DNA of 64,000 nt from Ampullaceana balthica (GCA_944989445.1 CALYLW010000041.1:1885399-1949398); one strand, 5' to 3'; shown: positions 33,891 to 47,564, counted from the stretch's first letter. The notes: a model not told the origin generated them from the sequence alone. Numbers and translations are program-made.

Positions 33891-34780
33891 TTAAGTCAAT
33901 CATATGATGTTGTATTTTTTAAAAATAAATTAATAAACATGAATAAATACATGTACCGGTAATTGTAATTCTAACGAAGTAAAGGTGGGGAACATTTTTA
34001 CCATTGCATGCCTCTTTATATAAGCAGTAATAAAAGATGACGCATAAGATGATATACTTATAAATACACATTTATAAAAATTCAAGATACTTTTTTAAAG
34101 GCCACAAGAAAGTTATTGAGGTCGCAGGTTCCCCCCCTCCCCCCAAAAAAAAATAATTAAAAAAATGAGACAAAACATTTTCCAAATTTACAACCAAAAA
34201 CATTACCAATAAATTTGCTTTTATTTTTTATTTATAAATATTTGATTTTTTTTTATAAACGAAGAAATTGTATACATTAGTATGTTAACATATGTATACA
34301 TTTACTTTCCTAACTTTCATATTAGAAAGATCGTGTATTATGCTATCAAAATTTAAATTTTTTGTAATATCTTGTTATATGGACAATATTGCAAGATTTT
34401 TTAGTCTTAAATCAATCATTGTAGAACGAAGATAATTTTCCCAACCTTTTTGTATTCTAGAGTTCTAGAGCACATTCTGAAATATCGGTAGGGTGGCGGG
34501 CACCACCTATTTTTAATAGAAAAACTCCTTCCATAACTTCTCATTTTCCCATAATTTATTTTCTTTTATTCATAATTTATTAATAGAATTAATTAAATAA
34601 TAAGCAAACATGTTTCAAAATAATTAAATTGTTATTCAAATGCATCCATACAGAGAAATCTATTTACAAAACGTAAACAAAGTAAATAAAAAACACAAAT
34701 ACAAAGAAAACATTTTATAAAAAATATGATATCAATATGTCAATGTGATATTTGGCATTGCATATCATTGGCCAGTGCCT
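33891..34780. other. Very AT-rich region, no gene recognised
   Basis: Long A/T runs, no open frame of note, and no motif recognised. Confidence 0.4.
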
Positions 34781-34784
34781 CATA

Positions 34785-35035
34785 ATTAGGTAAATGTATA
34801 ATATAAAAGCAGGGTATTAGTAGGCCTGACAGGACGTAACATCGCTACTGGACTACTTGGATTTCACCGCAGCTAAGTATTTTTTAAAATTATTTCGTTT
34901 TATTAGTTTCATTTGTGTACTATTTGTCCGTTGAGGAAGGCTCTCTGCCAAAACGTTCGCTGTTGTGTTACGTCCTGTTTTTATATTATACATTTACCTA
35001 TTTAAAAGCCTGATTGCAGTCTCACCCCCATTACT
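34785..35035. mobile_element. Penelope-like terminal fragment, single orientation
   Basis: It shares with the palindrome at 4976-5318 the blocks GGGTATTAGTAGGCCTGACA, CTTGGATTTCACCGCAGCTA and GAGGAAGGCTCTCTGCCAAA, and the following AAAAGCCTGATTGCAGTCTC. The left arm has lost most of its sequence compared with the palindrome. Confidence 0.65.
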
Positions 35036-35404
35036 TTATTTGCCTCATAATTAGGAGAGTAAGAGGATAATCATGTTAGCAAACAATCATAAAGATGATA
35101 ATTGGTGAGTCGAGATCTATATGTTGATTTTTATTAAGTTCATATTTGAAAACAATGATTCGCATAAATATGTCGAACCAGAAAAATGGTTAAATTTTAT
35201 ATGCCATTTTCAAAAATGGGAACTTTTCTTTGTCCACTGCATTCCAAAAGTCACCTGATATTAAGGATTTTAGCAAAATATCATTCTTAAGGTCCAACAA
35301 TTCTAACTCTAGTTCTTCTGTTTTACCTTGAACAAAATCTGCAATACATGTAATTAAATTAATGCATTTTAAGTTTATCCATATATAACGTATGTAATTC
35401 AAAT

Positions 35405-36225
35405 GCACTGTTGGTTATTGTTTTTTTCCCACGTGAGAGTTTGAGTTGACGCGTTGACATGACCCATCGAAGTACCGCGTGCTTTTGTTTACATTTTACG
35501 TGTCACGCTGAGCTCGGTCAAGCGATCGGTGACCAGACTTTTCTCCTCTCCCCCCCCCCACCCCCAGGGTTATGAAGCAAAGTTGAGTAAAGACAGATTC
35601 AGTCTGTAAATATTTGTAAATACTTTTAGTTATGTCTCATATATAAGGGATTTATAGTCAAAAACTTTGTTTTTACGGGTTTGTTTTATTAAATCCCTTA
35701 TATTAACTTTACCGCCGTCTCTCTCTGTCTCTCTGTCTTGGGCGGGCGGAAAAACAAAAGTAAAAAATGACCCAATTCCCGTGAAGCCATCGAGCTGAAA
35801 TTTGGCACATGGACCCGTGTCTCCTAACAATGCATGGTTTCTAAATTTCAGATCGATCGAACGTACCGTAATTAAATTAATGCATTTTTAGTTTATCTAA
35901 ATACGACATGTGTAATTCAATTTCACGGTTTGTTATTGTTTTTTTCACGTGACAGCTCACTTCGCGCGTTGACGCCACATGGTCGATGTACCGGCATGCT
36001 TTTGTTTACATTTAAGTGCCCCGCTGAGCTCGGTCTGGCGATCGGTGACCAGGCCTTTCCCCTCTCCCACCCGCCCCCGGGGTTATAAAGCAAAGGGGAG
36101 TTAACACAGATTCAGTCTGTAAATGTTTGTCGCATTTGAACATAATCAATACTTTTAGTTATGTCTCATATATAAGGGATTTATAGTCAAAAACTTTGTT
36201 TTTACGACTTTGTTTTATTATTACT
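35405..36225 (-). mobile_element. Dispersed repeat 'R1', two copies head to tail
   Basis: Both copies are on the - strand. The first is about 35405-35690 (5'-most part of R1). The second is about 35691-36225 and is nearly complete. They abut at GGGTTTGTTTTATT|AAATCCCTTATAT (about 35690). The same head-to-tail arrangement on the + strand is at 47565-48118. Confidence 0.75.
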
Positions 36226-37540
36226 TTCTTATTTCAGATATAAGTGGATAATTCACATCAAAAGTGGCATGAATTGTCTGAAAGTGTCGTTTAACATTAT
36301 GGTTTTTTGGGCACTGCAATGCTACTACCACACAACAAACAAACGCATTTATTTTTCAAATTAACGAAACAACATGATTCCTCCCAGTCAGTGTTAAAAT
36401 TATAGGTTTGTTGTCTTTTACTCGGTCCAGTCATTTTAGGGCTAACAAAAATAAATAATAAGTAGTATTTGAACTACAATATAATATCAATGATATAGCA
36501 AAAGTCTGTTCTACATTATATGCATAAATGTATTATAACAAGGACCATAACTATCCCCACAATCATAATAGATTATCGCTTTTTAATATAATAGATTACG
36601 CACCTCGCTTTTACCACGTTATAAATTTACAGAAGGAATATTAAAATTAAAACTCGTAATTCGTGTTTCGTGAGACGAAGATGTCTCTTAGCTAACTATC
36701 GCGACCCGCAATCACAATTACAACAACGCGGCTCCAGGCGGGGAATGGTATTTGCACATCACTCCTTGTTCCAGGAGGGTTCCAGGCTAGCGTGAAAGAG
36801 TGAAGTCTGGCTCGCCACTAGACAAGTTGCGACAAGTACTGTCAGCAAAAGAACCACTCATACATACAATATCGCAAACATACGAACGTTTTTTATAAAC
36901 CTAGGCACTCAAAAAAATTAAAATTCTAACAACTAAATATAATTCACATTTTTATTTAATGTTTATGAAAAAATTCTGTCTCTGTGGCGGGCACATACAA
37001 ATCGTTCCTCGGGTGCCATGGCGCCCGTGGGCATGGGGTTGGGAACCTCTGCTCTATGGTATTGTATTAGAATCATAATCCCAAGAAAGACCTTCAATAT
37101 CTTCAACTGATGTTTGAAATATTCGTGATCGCTTCTAACATAAGTTGAATAGCGAACTGTTTTTCTAGTAAAATATATCGAATACGTCTAGCAAAAAAAA
37201 ACAACCCCTGAAAGAGTTTCACAGGAGTAGGTTGAATTTAGAATTTGTTGCACATTATTTTCTGATATAGTTTCGGCTTGTCAATTAAATGCAAATGTCT
37301 TTGGGAAGGCCGGATTTTTCTGCTTTGTCCAGGACGGCGCAGGACAAGCACCCATACTGTAGCTTCCATGTATTCTTCCTTGAACTGTTCAAGAAACTAT
37401 TACACTTAATCCAGGGTAAGACATTTTCTAGACGTGATTCACTAGGAAAATGGGTTTACCAAGGCTTACTTCATATCTATAGGCACCATTTACAGGACAG
37501 TGGGAAATGACGCGGTATTACGTTTGAGTTTGTGTGATTG
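36226..37540. other. No gene recognised
   Basis: At about 36985-37060 a hAT-type end (GGGCATGGGGTTGGGAACCTCTG) occurs. The 73-codon open frame at 37289-37510 has no recognised domain. Confidence 0.4.
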
Positions 37541-37547
37541 GAATACA

Positions 37548-37868
37548 ATGTAGCGTTATGGAGATATAGATAAATAGTTTACATTGCGTCAATCTTTCTG
37601 TGTTATGGACAAGTAGATAAATAGTTTACATTGTGTCAATCCCTCCGTGTTATGGACATGTAGATAAATAGTTTACATTGTGTCAATCCCTCCGTGTTAT
37701 GGACATGTAGATAAGTAGTTTACATTGTGTCAATCTCTCCGTGTTATGGACATGTAGATGAATAGTTTACATTGTGTCAATCCCTCCGTGTTATGGACAT
37801 GTAGATGAATAGTTTACATTGTGTCAATCTCTCCGTGTTATGGACATGTAGATGAATAGTTTACGCTG
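37548..37868. repeat. 47-bp tandem repeat, about 7 units
   Basis: The unit contains GTAGATAAATAGTTTACATT and GTGTTATGGACAT. Units differ at a few sites (AATAG/GTAG, CCCTCC/TCTCC). Confidence 0.95.
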
Positions 37869-39505
37869 TGTCTCTGCAATCAACCAGAACACATCTAAAC
37901 TTGCCGTCACATTTAAGGGATGTCAAAACTGGAGTCAAAGGCACAAATCACAACTTACCGCTTACATACGTGGTCGAAGGACTAACAAGAGGGTCTGCAT
38001 TGAATGTTGGAAAGATCACGTGATTGCTTTGGTTTAGCAGATCGAGATCATTTACATGTCGGTCCTCTAAACAGGACAAGGGGAGATAACGGGTTAATGT
38101 TGTCAGACCTTTGTCTGTAGCTGCTATTATTTATGGGGTCTTCCATGGATTCATTTTCTTTGATCCCCGGAATGTTAATTTACATGCAAACCTTTTAATT
38201 TACCCACGTCCGGGCCCAGTGATGTTTATTACTGATGTGGCTATCGGTCAGCGATGTCTGGAACAAAAGCGTTGTGCTGGTATTGATCTTCGAAATTCAT
38301 TTCTTGATAGCATCAATAAGTAATCGATTAGGCTGCAGGAAATAGCCAATCGCTCCAGAAGAATATAGTTTTTAGAGAAAGAAACACTTGTAATATAATA
38401 ATATATGTAATGCGTGTTTACTCTATATGGGGTTTGCAAGTCCTAGATATGACAAATATCTAGCTGATGCATATTGCCAAAATGATAAACAAAAAACAAA
38501 CAACAAGCTAATTTTAAATTTTTTTTTAGGTTTTCCTCTGATTTAGGCAATGCGTAGTAATCTTGCCGGCCCACCGCCAAACAATCGCCATGTTTACTGG
38601 TCTCCAACGAGAAAATTGTACAATGAAATATTAGTACTGTAAAATCACCTAGTTTACTTTTTACTTTAATAAAATATTAAATAGAAAAAAATAAAGAAAA
38701 ATAGGAGAAAAAACCCCCACACACACTCAAATTGAATGCTTACATAGGTGCAAGTTAGTCACTAATCCGAATTCCTCTGCTTAAAAAGACATTGAACTTT
38801 AGATTTGATTATGTCCAGGATACTTTGACTAGCAAGAACACAGCGATTTGTTTAAAGAATAGTTGAGCACTTCCATTACATGAAGTTGAAAAATAACCAC
38901 ACGAAAAACGTTAGTTACCTCAAAGGAAACCAGAACGTGAGACCAACTGATACTATTTCGCTTGCGATTACTTGCGAATGCTTTACCGCTTTTGGGTTAT
39001 GGAGCAACAAATGGCCGACACTCTCACGTCTGTTTTGATGTCGTGTTTGGTATCGGAGTTGTCGTTCTTAGTCTGCTGTGTTGGTTCGTTGTAGTGGAAT
39101 CTTGAATCTCAGCTTTCGCACACTTTCTGAATGTGCTATCAAGATGAAACTTTGCACACCTTCCCAAGACCTCTTAAGTCCTTCAAGCTAAGTACGTCCC
39201 CAGTGACTTCCTTTTGCTCTTCAAAAGATCTTTATCAATAATCTCAATTTTGAACAATTTTCTAATGTACATTCGAACTGAAACTTTGCACAACAATCCA
39301 ACCCCGAAAGCAATGTGTCTCTTGTCTCTTGTGTCTTTCGTGTCTTTCGTTTGAATTTAATTCAAATACTTGGATTAAATTAAGAACATATCTGAATTTT
39401 CACACAATTTTCTAAACCAATTAATTTTTACTAAAATTTTTATCATTTTATTGTTGCGAACTTTAAATCAGGAAAATGATATATAAAAAAATTAGTTATT
39501 TTGCT
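37869..39505. other. No gene recognised
   Basis: Several 60-70 codon open frames (37852-38037, 38111-38323) show no domain. 39290-39360 has a short CTTGTGTCTTTCGTGTCTTT repeat. Confidence 0.4.
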
Positions 39506-39507
39506 TA

Positions 39508-39730
39508 GGGTCCGTCCATAAATGACGTCACGCACCTGTTAAAAAGAAGGGAGGGGGAACAACATTAGTGACGATGTGTGAAGAGGGGAAGCGGGGTCTT
39601 TATGAAACGTGACGTCACATCAAAACGCGCAAATTTAAAAAAAAAGTTCCACTCAAATATTTGATTGCTTAAAATTTTATTTAATGACTTTGTAAATTGC
39701 ATGTGCCATGAATAAGCATGTATAACCTGG
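39508..39730. mobile_element. MITE, GGGGCCGTCCATAAATGACGTCA family, left part only
   Basis: It begins GGGTCCGTCCATAAATGACG, preceded by TTA. The family's internal AACGTGACGTCACATCAAAA block is present, but the right end is missing. Confidence 0.6.
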
Positions 39731-40680
39731 TCCCATACGAGTATTATGTTGTTTGTGTTTGTCTATTGTGACGATTGTCTCGAGTTAGCTGGACGAATAA
39801 TTTGGGATTTATCTTTGAAGCCCCAGTGTCAAACAGAGAGTCATAATCACACTGCAAATAAAAAGGAACATCGTCCACAACAAAAGTAGTTGACAGAATC
39901 ATTATTGTGTCAAAGTCATAACACATACGGACCTACGGGACTCACTCTAGATTTGAATGCAGAGTTGTCCCTCCCATATTTGGCAAGTGGGATTGCGATT
40001 CAATGTTAGCATATTCCTTTCCTCTGTCCTGGAGCAATACCAAACACAATTTTAATTGTGGAGTGGGGGGGGGATGGGAGGGGAGGTTATATTTCTTGCT
40101 ACTGCTAATAATAATAATTAACATTCATGACTACCCCACTTACGCCTCCTTTGTGTTGCCACGTCTGTGTTAATTTCCTGAACCCGATGAATAATATGTG
40201 CTTTATTTTTTCTTAGTGACAACCAGCCTAGCAGGATGTAATGTGTAAAAAAATTTTTAAATCACTTTTGAAGGTCTTTTTATTGGAAAAAAATACCACT
40301 TGAAATTATTACGAAGCTCTGAACAGTTTTGCAAATAAAAGGTGTATACAAAAAAAATAGGGAGGGGGATGGGGATTCGAATTAATGTGATAACAAGAAA
40401 GCAAGCATACGTTTCTATCAAATTCAAAGATTTGTAAATAATCTATAGATAGAAGTTTGCACAACTCATTCCATGCAATATAATGATATATACTTGTTCT
40501 GATTGCAACGATGTAAAGAATAGGTTATTAAACAGCTCAAGGCTGGGTGTCTTTAAAAGTCATCAACTGACTTTAGTCAGGAGGTGGACAGACATGGTTG
40601 ATAAACGTGTGAGCATTTCTGCGCCACTTTAAGAGATACATAAAAGCCAAGAAAATTAAAAGAAAGAAAGAAGTCGTGGT
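39731..40680. other. No gene recognised
   Basis: AT-rich with a G-run at 40064-40085. No supported coding sequence. Confidence 0.4.
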
Positions 40681-40689
40681 AATAGGATA

Positions 40690-41725
40690 TGACATTGTTG
40701 TAGATTGTACCGTTGTTGTAGATTGTAACATTGTTGTAGATTGTAACATTGTTGTAGATTGTAACATTGTTGTAGACTGTAACATTGTTGTAGATTGTAA
40801 CATTGTTGTAGATGTAACATTTGTTATAGATTGTAACATTGTTGTAGATTGTAACATTGTTGTAGATTGTAACATTGTTATAGATTGTAACATTGTTATA
40901 GATGTAACGTTGTTGTAGATTGTAACGTTGTTGTAGATGTAACGTTGTTGTAGATTGTAACATTGTTGTAGATGTTACGTTGTTGTAGATGTAATGTTGT
41001 TGTAGATGTAACGTTGTTGTAGATTGTAACATTGTTGTAGATGTTACGTTGTTGTAGATGTAATGTTGTTGTAGATGTAACGTTGTTGTAGATTGTAACG
41101 TTTTGTAGATATTAACGTTGTTGTAGATGTAACGTTGTTGTAGATGTAACGTTGTTGTAGATATAACGTTGTTGTAGATGTAACGTTGTTGTAGATGTAA
41201 CATTGTTGTAGATGTAACGTTGTTGTAGATGTAACGTTGTTGTAGATATAACGTTGTTGTAGATGTAACGTTGTTGTAGATGTAACATTGTTGTAGATAT
41301 AACGTTGTTGTAGATATAACGTTGTTGTAGATATAACGTTGTTGTAGATGTAACGTTGTTGTAGATATAACGTTGTTGTAGATATAACGTTGTTGTAGAT
41401 GTAACGTTGTTGTAGATGTAACGTTGTTGTAGATGTAACGTTGTTGTAGATATTAACGTTATTGTAGATTGTAACATTGTTGTAGATGTAACATTGTTAT
41501 AGATTGTAACATTGTTATAGATTGTAACATTGTTGTAGATTGTAACATTGTTATAGATTGTAACATTGTTGTAGATTGTAACATTGTTGTAGATGTAACG
41601 TTGTTGTAGATTGTAACATTGTTATAGATTGTAACATTGTTGTATGTTGTAACGCTGTTGTAGATTGTAATTTTGTTGTAGATGTAACGTTTTTTAGATT
41701 GTAACTTTGTTGTAGATTGTAGCAT
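40690..41725. repeat. 15-18 bp minisatellite, about 60 units
   Basis: The unit is GTAA(C)(A/G)TTGTTGTAGAT(T). Units of 15, 17 and 18 bases alternate in blocks: 18-bp units with ACATT at both ends (40690-40900, 41465-41660) and 15-17-bp units with ACGTT in the middle (40905-41460). Long open frames on the - strand are a consequence of the repeat. Confidence 0.95.
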
Positions 41726-42980
41726 GTTCTCCTTTTTCTAAATTTTTGGTCTCGTCCTATACCAGCATGTTTTCAGAAGCATTGGTAATGACGAAGATTA
41801 CATTAAAAAAGTGCTGATGATTTCATTGTGACGTTATTTTTATTGGATGGAATGGCAACTGCAAGTTTTATTCTTCAAGTACGAAAGTAAAGCGATTTGA
41901 TTAAATCAGAATAACAAATAAATAACATAAAAACGAGGAGAGGTAACGGAGTAGGAGCAAGAATATGATTATTAAAGTTAAATTAATCAACCTTAATTAG
42001 CGTTTATTTGTTGCGTCTTTTGTATCATAAACATAACAAACGAATCAAATTGCTAATCTATTGAATTAGCCTTTAATGAATCAAGTGCTCAACACAACTA
42101 AACTTTTGGCAAATTGAAGAAATTAGAATTCAGATTAAAAAAGAATAGCCTATTCCAAAATATCAGCAACACATTATGTTAAAGAAAAAACAAAGAGACA
42201 AGAGATTTTGTTAGAATGTTTCTTGGGCATCATTAAATACCCCGTAAAAAGAAATTCGTCTTTTCACGACCACAGAGAGGACAATGCAAGTGCAAATATA
42301 GGCTACGTTATGGAACTTCTTGCAAACTACGATCGCTGCTCCGAAAACTTCAAGTGAGAATTGCTCAAAAACATCAAATCATTTATAAGTCACCTCCAAT
42401 TCAATGCTCATTGCATTTTTTTTTCTTCGCCAAAAATCACTGTCAGGTACAAGAGACATCTATTATTTCATTATACTGAATGTCACTCCAGACATTTAAA
42501 ATGAGGGTTATAATAGCGTGATATTTTATCAGGGAAGGGGCGGCAAACTTTGCATCTACCTCAGACGACAGATATTCAAGATACGCCACTGTGTTAGAAA
42601 CATTAATAATGCCTTGTTCATTAGTTGCAATTTATCTAAGGGGTTTTGTAACACCACAAGAGATGGGAGGGTAGTGACGCCACACATGTTTTCTGATAAA
42701 CTTAAAACTTCAAAATATATTTTATTTGCTCTTATATTTAATTCTATGTTGAGGGGCTCAAAACAATGAAATTTTTAGTACAAATATATAAATCCACTTT
42801 TAGATATTGTTTGGTAGGTTACTAAGATATATTAATAATTGGTTTATAAGGGAATTCGGTTGAAGAAATGTTGCTCCTTAAATGTTCAGAAGGAACCACT
42901 ACCGCCAATGGTATATTTAATAAGTTAGCAAATGACTACGATGTCAATAACATACCAATAAAAACTTAATCTCTTCTGCT
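41726..42980. other. No gene recognised
   Basis: AT-rich. The 83-codon open frame at 42518-42769 is not supported by any motif. Confidence 0.4.
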
Positions 42981-44075
42981 CAGGGGTGGATTAAGATTGC
43001 AAGGGGCCCCTGGCTGCAATTCGAACAGGGGCCCTATCCAGCCAGCGTCCTTTTAACTAAAATGATTGCTAGCAGCTAATATAAGACTGTAACTTGTAAC
43101 TATTCAACCAAAAAGATTATTCATGAAAAAACCGAACATGAAGAAATAGCTGTTTAGGGGTCGTCCATAACGTACGTCACGCTCCAGAGGGGGGGGGAGG
43201 GGGTGTAAGAAAGTGTGACAGTTTGTGACAGGGGGAGGGGGGTCCGGCCTTGTGTGACGTCATGGTGTTTTATGTTAAATTTTTAATTATTTTGTTAATA
43301 AAAACAAACATTTTTGTTCGAAAGTGTGACGTACATTATCTTATCTTATCTTATCTGTTTACAGACGCTCCTTCTATACAGAAGATTATTGCGTCATACG
43401 CTTATCTATGGTTTGTGTTTAGTCCTGCATTTTTATTAGAGATTTAAATGCTGATAAAGAGTTGGTTTTCCTGGATTCTTCAGGCAACCCATTCCACGCC
43501 CGAATTCCGGACGGGAAGAAGGAAAACTTGTATGTGTTTGTTCTTGCATACGGAATAAGAAAGGTGTTTAGGGGGGGGGTTCCCAGATTTGTGAAAGTTT
43601 GTGACAGGGGGGAGGGGGTTGTTAAAAATGGTCAAAAATAGCTTGACATACTTTATGGACGGCCCCTTACCTGTATCCTAAAATTGAGTGTAAAAAGACG
43701 ATTAAAAAAATACAAATGAAAAAAAAATTGCCCGACCTCCCCACGAATCGATCCAGCCATCGCTTGCACCACAAGCCTACACACCTCCATGAGGCCAGGA
43801 GAAGTTGACGAAAATGGTAAATTAAAAAAATAAATTCTTTAATACTTTCTCTTATTGAGCCTATTAAATAAAGTTTTTCGATTACTAAGACTATCGGGTC
43901 GGAATAGCGATCAGATTAATAGATACGGTTTTATTAATTTATTGAATTTATGGTATTTTCAAGGATTCATGCAAACATTTGTCCACCTTTATTATAAAAT
44001 ATACTAAGTTTGAGGGCCCCTAAATCATCGGGGGCTCCTTGCTTTAGCCTGTTCAGCCCCCCCCCTAATCCGCCA
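42981..44075. mobile_element. Possible hAT-type element (CAGGGGTGGATTAAG ends) with a nested MITE
   Basis: Left CAGGGGTGGATTAAGATTGC and right CCCCCCTAATCCGCC are imperfect inverted ends; the inner GGGGCCCCTGG and GAGGGCCCCTAAATC blocks also match in inverse. The MITE at 43157-43666 lies inside. Confidence 0.45.
43157..43666. mobile_element. MITE, GGGG(T/C)CGTCCATAAAGTACGTCA family, copy 2
   Basis: Ends are GGGGTCGTCCATAACGTACG and ACATACTTTATGGACGGCCCC; TTA flanks both sides. The interior (about 43330-43560) holds an inserted piece with CTTATCTTATC repeats and the dispersed GACGCTCCTTCTATACAGAA sequence, also found at 56485. Confidence 0.7.
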
Positions 44076-44800
44076 TAACTTGTGCTGCACATAGTACTCC
44101 AACTCCAAATATGATGGGAAAGAAAGATGGTCGATTAATATTAATGAAAGTTTATAATCCATAAGTGCCATAGGAATTAATTAGTAGCCAAAATGATTTC
44201 ACCTGTTCTAAATGAGGCACTAAATGCAGTTATAAAGATAATGTGCGCAATTAAAGCTAATGCTAAATAAATAAGTCTCTTAAAGTTGTTTTGTTAAGAA
44301 CAAAATGCAGACTATGAGAATTTAGCTGCACACGGAAGTAAAATGGTTTCCGAAAGATTTATGGGGCTATTTGTAACGAATTTTTAAGCGACAAACCTGA
44401 CATGAATAATCTGTAAACGGTCTACGTTAAGACATTTGTGAGTTATTTAACCGATAAATAAAAAATAAAAAAATTAATAATCAATTTCAAGGAACAAATA
44501 AAACTCTTGTTGATGCAGAAGCGAAGATATTTGGTTTCTTTAACTTGCACAATGTTGGACAAATATTTACTGCACCATTTTGAAATCTCTTGCTATAAAA
44601 TGCAAAGTGACTGGAACTGTTATACTAAACTATATCGTCAAAAAATGCTATCGGATAATTGAACAGATGTTCTACTTCGAAATAAATTGAATTTCGAACT
44701 TTGATGATTTGGACATTTGTCTTGTATTTAAAAATGTAATATCTGGCAGATCTCGTGATAATACAAAGTAAAGCGTCAGTTGAAAAGGAGTAATATATCT
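44076..44800. other. No gene recognised
   Basis: AT-rich. No supported coding sequence or repeat family recognised. Confidence 0.4.
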
Positions 44801-44801
44801 T

Positions 44802-45030
44802 ATGGCGGCTGGGTAGCGAAGTCATTAGTGCGCTCGCCTCACAAGCTGAGGTGTGTGGGATCTAACCCACGTTAGACCACAACAAAAATGTTGATTACGG
44901 ACTATCGCTATAAAGTCCTCCGCTGAATTGGAGAGGAGATGAGCGCCACCAAGTCTACCAAACCCCGAGAAAGTTGAAAGTTCTAACGGAAACATTAGAA
45001 CCCCCTACGACCACGAGGTTATGGAACTAA
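44802..45030 (+). mobile_element. tRNA-derived SINE
   Basis: The head at 44805-44880 (GGCGGCTGGGTAGCGAAGTC...GTGTGGGATCTAACCCACG) has tRNA-like A and B boxes. The body ends AAACATTAGAACCCCCTACG. The same body occurs in inverse at 63890-64000. Confidence 0.6.
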
Positions 45031-45507
45031 AAAAATGTTTCTATATAGAATGACTGCACTAAAGCTCTTAAATAAAATACAAAATACACAAACACATAAT
45101 AAAGCTCAAATTTATTGTTTTCATTACACAATGTGTTTGTGTATTTTGAATTTTGTTGAAAAGGAGCAATAGCGCAGCTTTGTGAGTAACCAGAAATCAA
45201 TGATCCAATAAAATGTCCAAGAACACTATTTTTACCGTTTCCATCTTCATTTGGCTTAGAGGAGGCATGGCTGAAAAATGTCTGAGAAACACTGATCTCC
45301 GTACACACAGCAACAATGTACCGCGCAGTCTTCACAGCAACAATACACCACGAAGTCTTCACAGCGACACGATTTCGCATAGTAGTCACATTTTTTAAAA
45401 CAAATGGTGGACGACCTTTCATAGCAAGTCTTTTCATTTATTTGAAAAGGTGTTAAAATAAAAATAATTAGGGGATAACTAAAAATAACCCATCATTAAT
45501 GCATAAC

Positions 45508-46105
45508 TACCGTATATACTCGTTCGCAAGCCGACCATTTTTGTACAAAATCTAGGGGAAAAAGTTGGGGGGTAGGCTTATGAGCGGGTCATAGATGATT
45601 TCTGCATGGATATTGAATATCGGTGTTGTTATTGTAGAATCGTAGATTATCAATGTCATTTTCTACATTCTACAACATTCGATTGCTCTACCAGAATCTA
45701 TAATACATTATGAATCATCTGCACTTACATTATTTAATCATTTTATTTATTTTTGTGAACGTTTTAATAAATTGTTTTATAAATTTTGTTTTCAACAACG
45801 AATTTTAATTTAGGCGCTTTTGTCACTGTTTACCAAAGATTTTTTTTAAAATACCGGTAACTCTTGCCTAACAAAGAGCACAAAGACAAAGACAAGCAGT
45901 AAAAAGTAAAAAATAATAATGACCGATTTAGCTTGTGGTTTTAAAAAATGTGTACCATTTTGTTTAAGCTGTCCTATTTTTTTTTGTTGGCTTGCGATTG
46001 GGTTATACACTTTTAATACTTTTCTCTTCCAAAAGTGTTTGTGTGTGTGTGTGGGGGGGGGGTTGGCTTATGAACAAACGGGCTATAGAACGAGTAGATA
46101 CGGTA
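45508..46105. mobile_element. DNA transposon-like element with TACCGTATNTACTCGTTC ends
   Basis: Left TACCGTATATACTCGTTCGC and right GAACGAGTAGATACGGTA are inverted copies with one mismatch in the first 17 bases. GGGGGGTAGGCTTATGAGCG and GGGGGTTGGCTTATGAAC are matching inner blocks. No coding sequence is recognised inside. Confidence 0.65.
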
Positions 46106-46187
46106 CCAAAGTTGCTTGACAAGTTAGGTTATGAATTCCAATGTGAACGTGTGCTAATCCCATCAACAACGTATACAAGCGCACACT

Positions 46188-46342
46188 TTTATCAAAGACC
46201 ATGAACTATATTCAAGGTCCCACCCCTTTACACCACATTTTTATCAAAGCCATGAACTATATTCAAGGTCCCACCCCTTTACACCACACTTTTTATCAAA
46301 GCCATGAACTATATTCAAGGTCCCACCCCTTTACACCACCCT
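46188..46342. repeat. ~51-bp tandem repeat, 3 units
   Basis: The unit contains ATCAAAGCCATGAACTATAT and TCAAGGTCCCACCCCTTTAC. Short and uniform. Confidence 0.9.
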
Positions 46343-47564
46343 TTGTTTTCATCAACACTGTGTGAATGCGATTTATAAACAAAATATAGCGATCAAAATG
46401 AGCTTGAGCTATTATTTTGTCTTCGATACAGTTAAAATGTCAGGAAATCTGTTAGTGACGAGAGTCATTATTATTATTAAACCTTGTCACAAACATACGA
46501 TGAAAAGTAACTGGAGTTTATGACAGCAAATAGCATACTATTAAAGTGTACAAACAAATTATTATTACTAGGACCAGTAGTTCGGGAAAATTTCCGCTTT
46601 GAAAATTTAAAATTTTACGTGCATAAATCGAAACTTGATTTTTTACAATTCATAACAAGAAGTGTAGTAAGTTATAAGTACGGGTGAGAGTGACAGATTT
46701 GAGACCGTGTTTGTGGACACATGTATTTTTCCAGTTTGGGTATTTAAATTGCAAACTCATACTTTATCTCCCGAGCTTCGTTTATATTAAGTACTTGTGT
46801 CAATTCTTTTTTTTTATACCGCCCATCCTATATAATAAAAGGCAATTTTCTGTCCGTTCTGTCCGGTCATGGATAGCGATTGGTCCCTCAAACACATATG
46901 ACTCCTACAGCCAATCATATTGAACACGTTTACGCGGACGTTCAAAACGAGTTATTTTTGGTGCAGTATTTCTTCCAAGACTTTTTTTTTGAGTTATGCG
47001 CGTTGGGATTTATAGTCAAAAGCTCTGTTTTTACGAGTTATTTTTTTAAAACTATAATGAATAGTATTTTTGACGTGATACACATGTAATGCCGGTCTAC
47101 AGGAGGGGAGTTACAACATGCCACCGAACGGTGGCGGAACGTCCTTGGACGGGCTTTATTGCTCGTTTATTATAAGTTTCTATAAGTAGGGTAGATAATT
47201 TATTATTTAAGATCACTTTAAACAATATATGTTTATCTTTAATTATTTAGTCATGGAGCAGGCAAAAACATTTGTGTATCATCTTTAATAAAAGGCTGAA
47301 CAATTTTTGTTTCATTTACATACACGTTTTTTGTTTCTGTTAATCTATTTACAAGCTTTATCGCTGTCCAACTCTGTATAACGACATTTTATATACACAC
47401 CAATATTCTGTAGTCCCACTCAACTCGCTGGCTGTTGCTAGAATCTCAACATAACTGCATAAAGTGCCCAGACTCCATCACCAGAGTGACCGGAAGGGCT
47501 ATCTGTAACTTTCAGTTTCGGTTCAAGTGATTCTATAATTTGTGTTTCAATTGTACTTAACAAT
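46343..47564. other. No gene recognised; dispersed repeat fragments
   Basis: Near 46845-47045 are pieces of the repeat also seen at 17500-17660, and a fragment of the R1 start in inverse (GGGATTTATAGTCAAAAGCT, about 47008). Confidence 0.4.

Noticed and set aside
40573..41725. Thr/Gln- and Tyr/Asn-rich repeated frames
   Set aside because: They translate the TTGTTGTAGAT minisatellite in several frames; no independent coding evidence.
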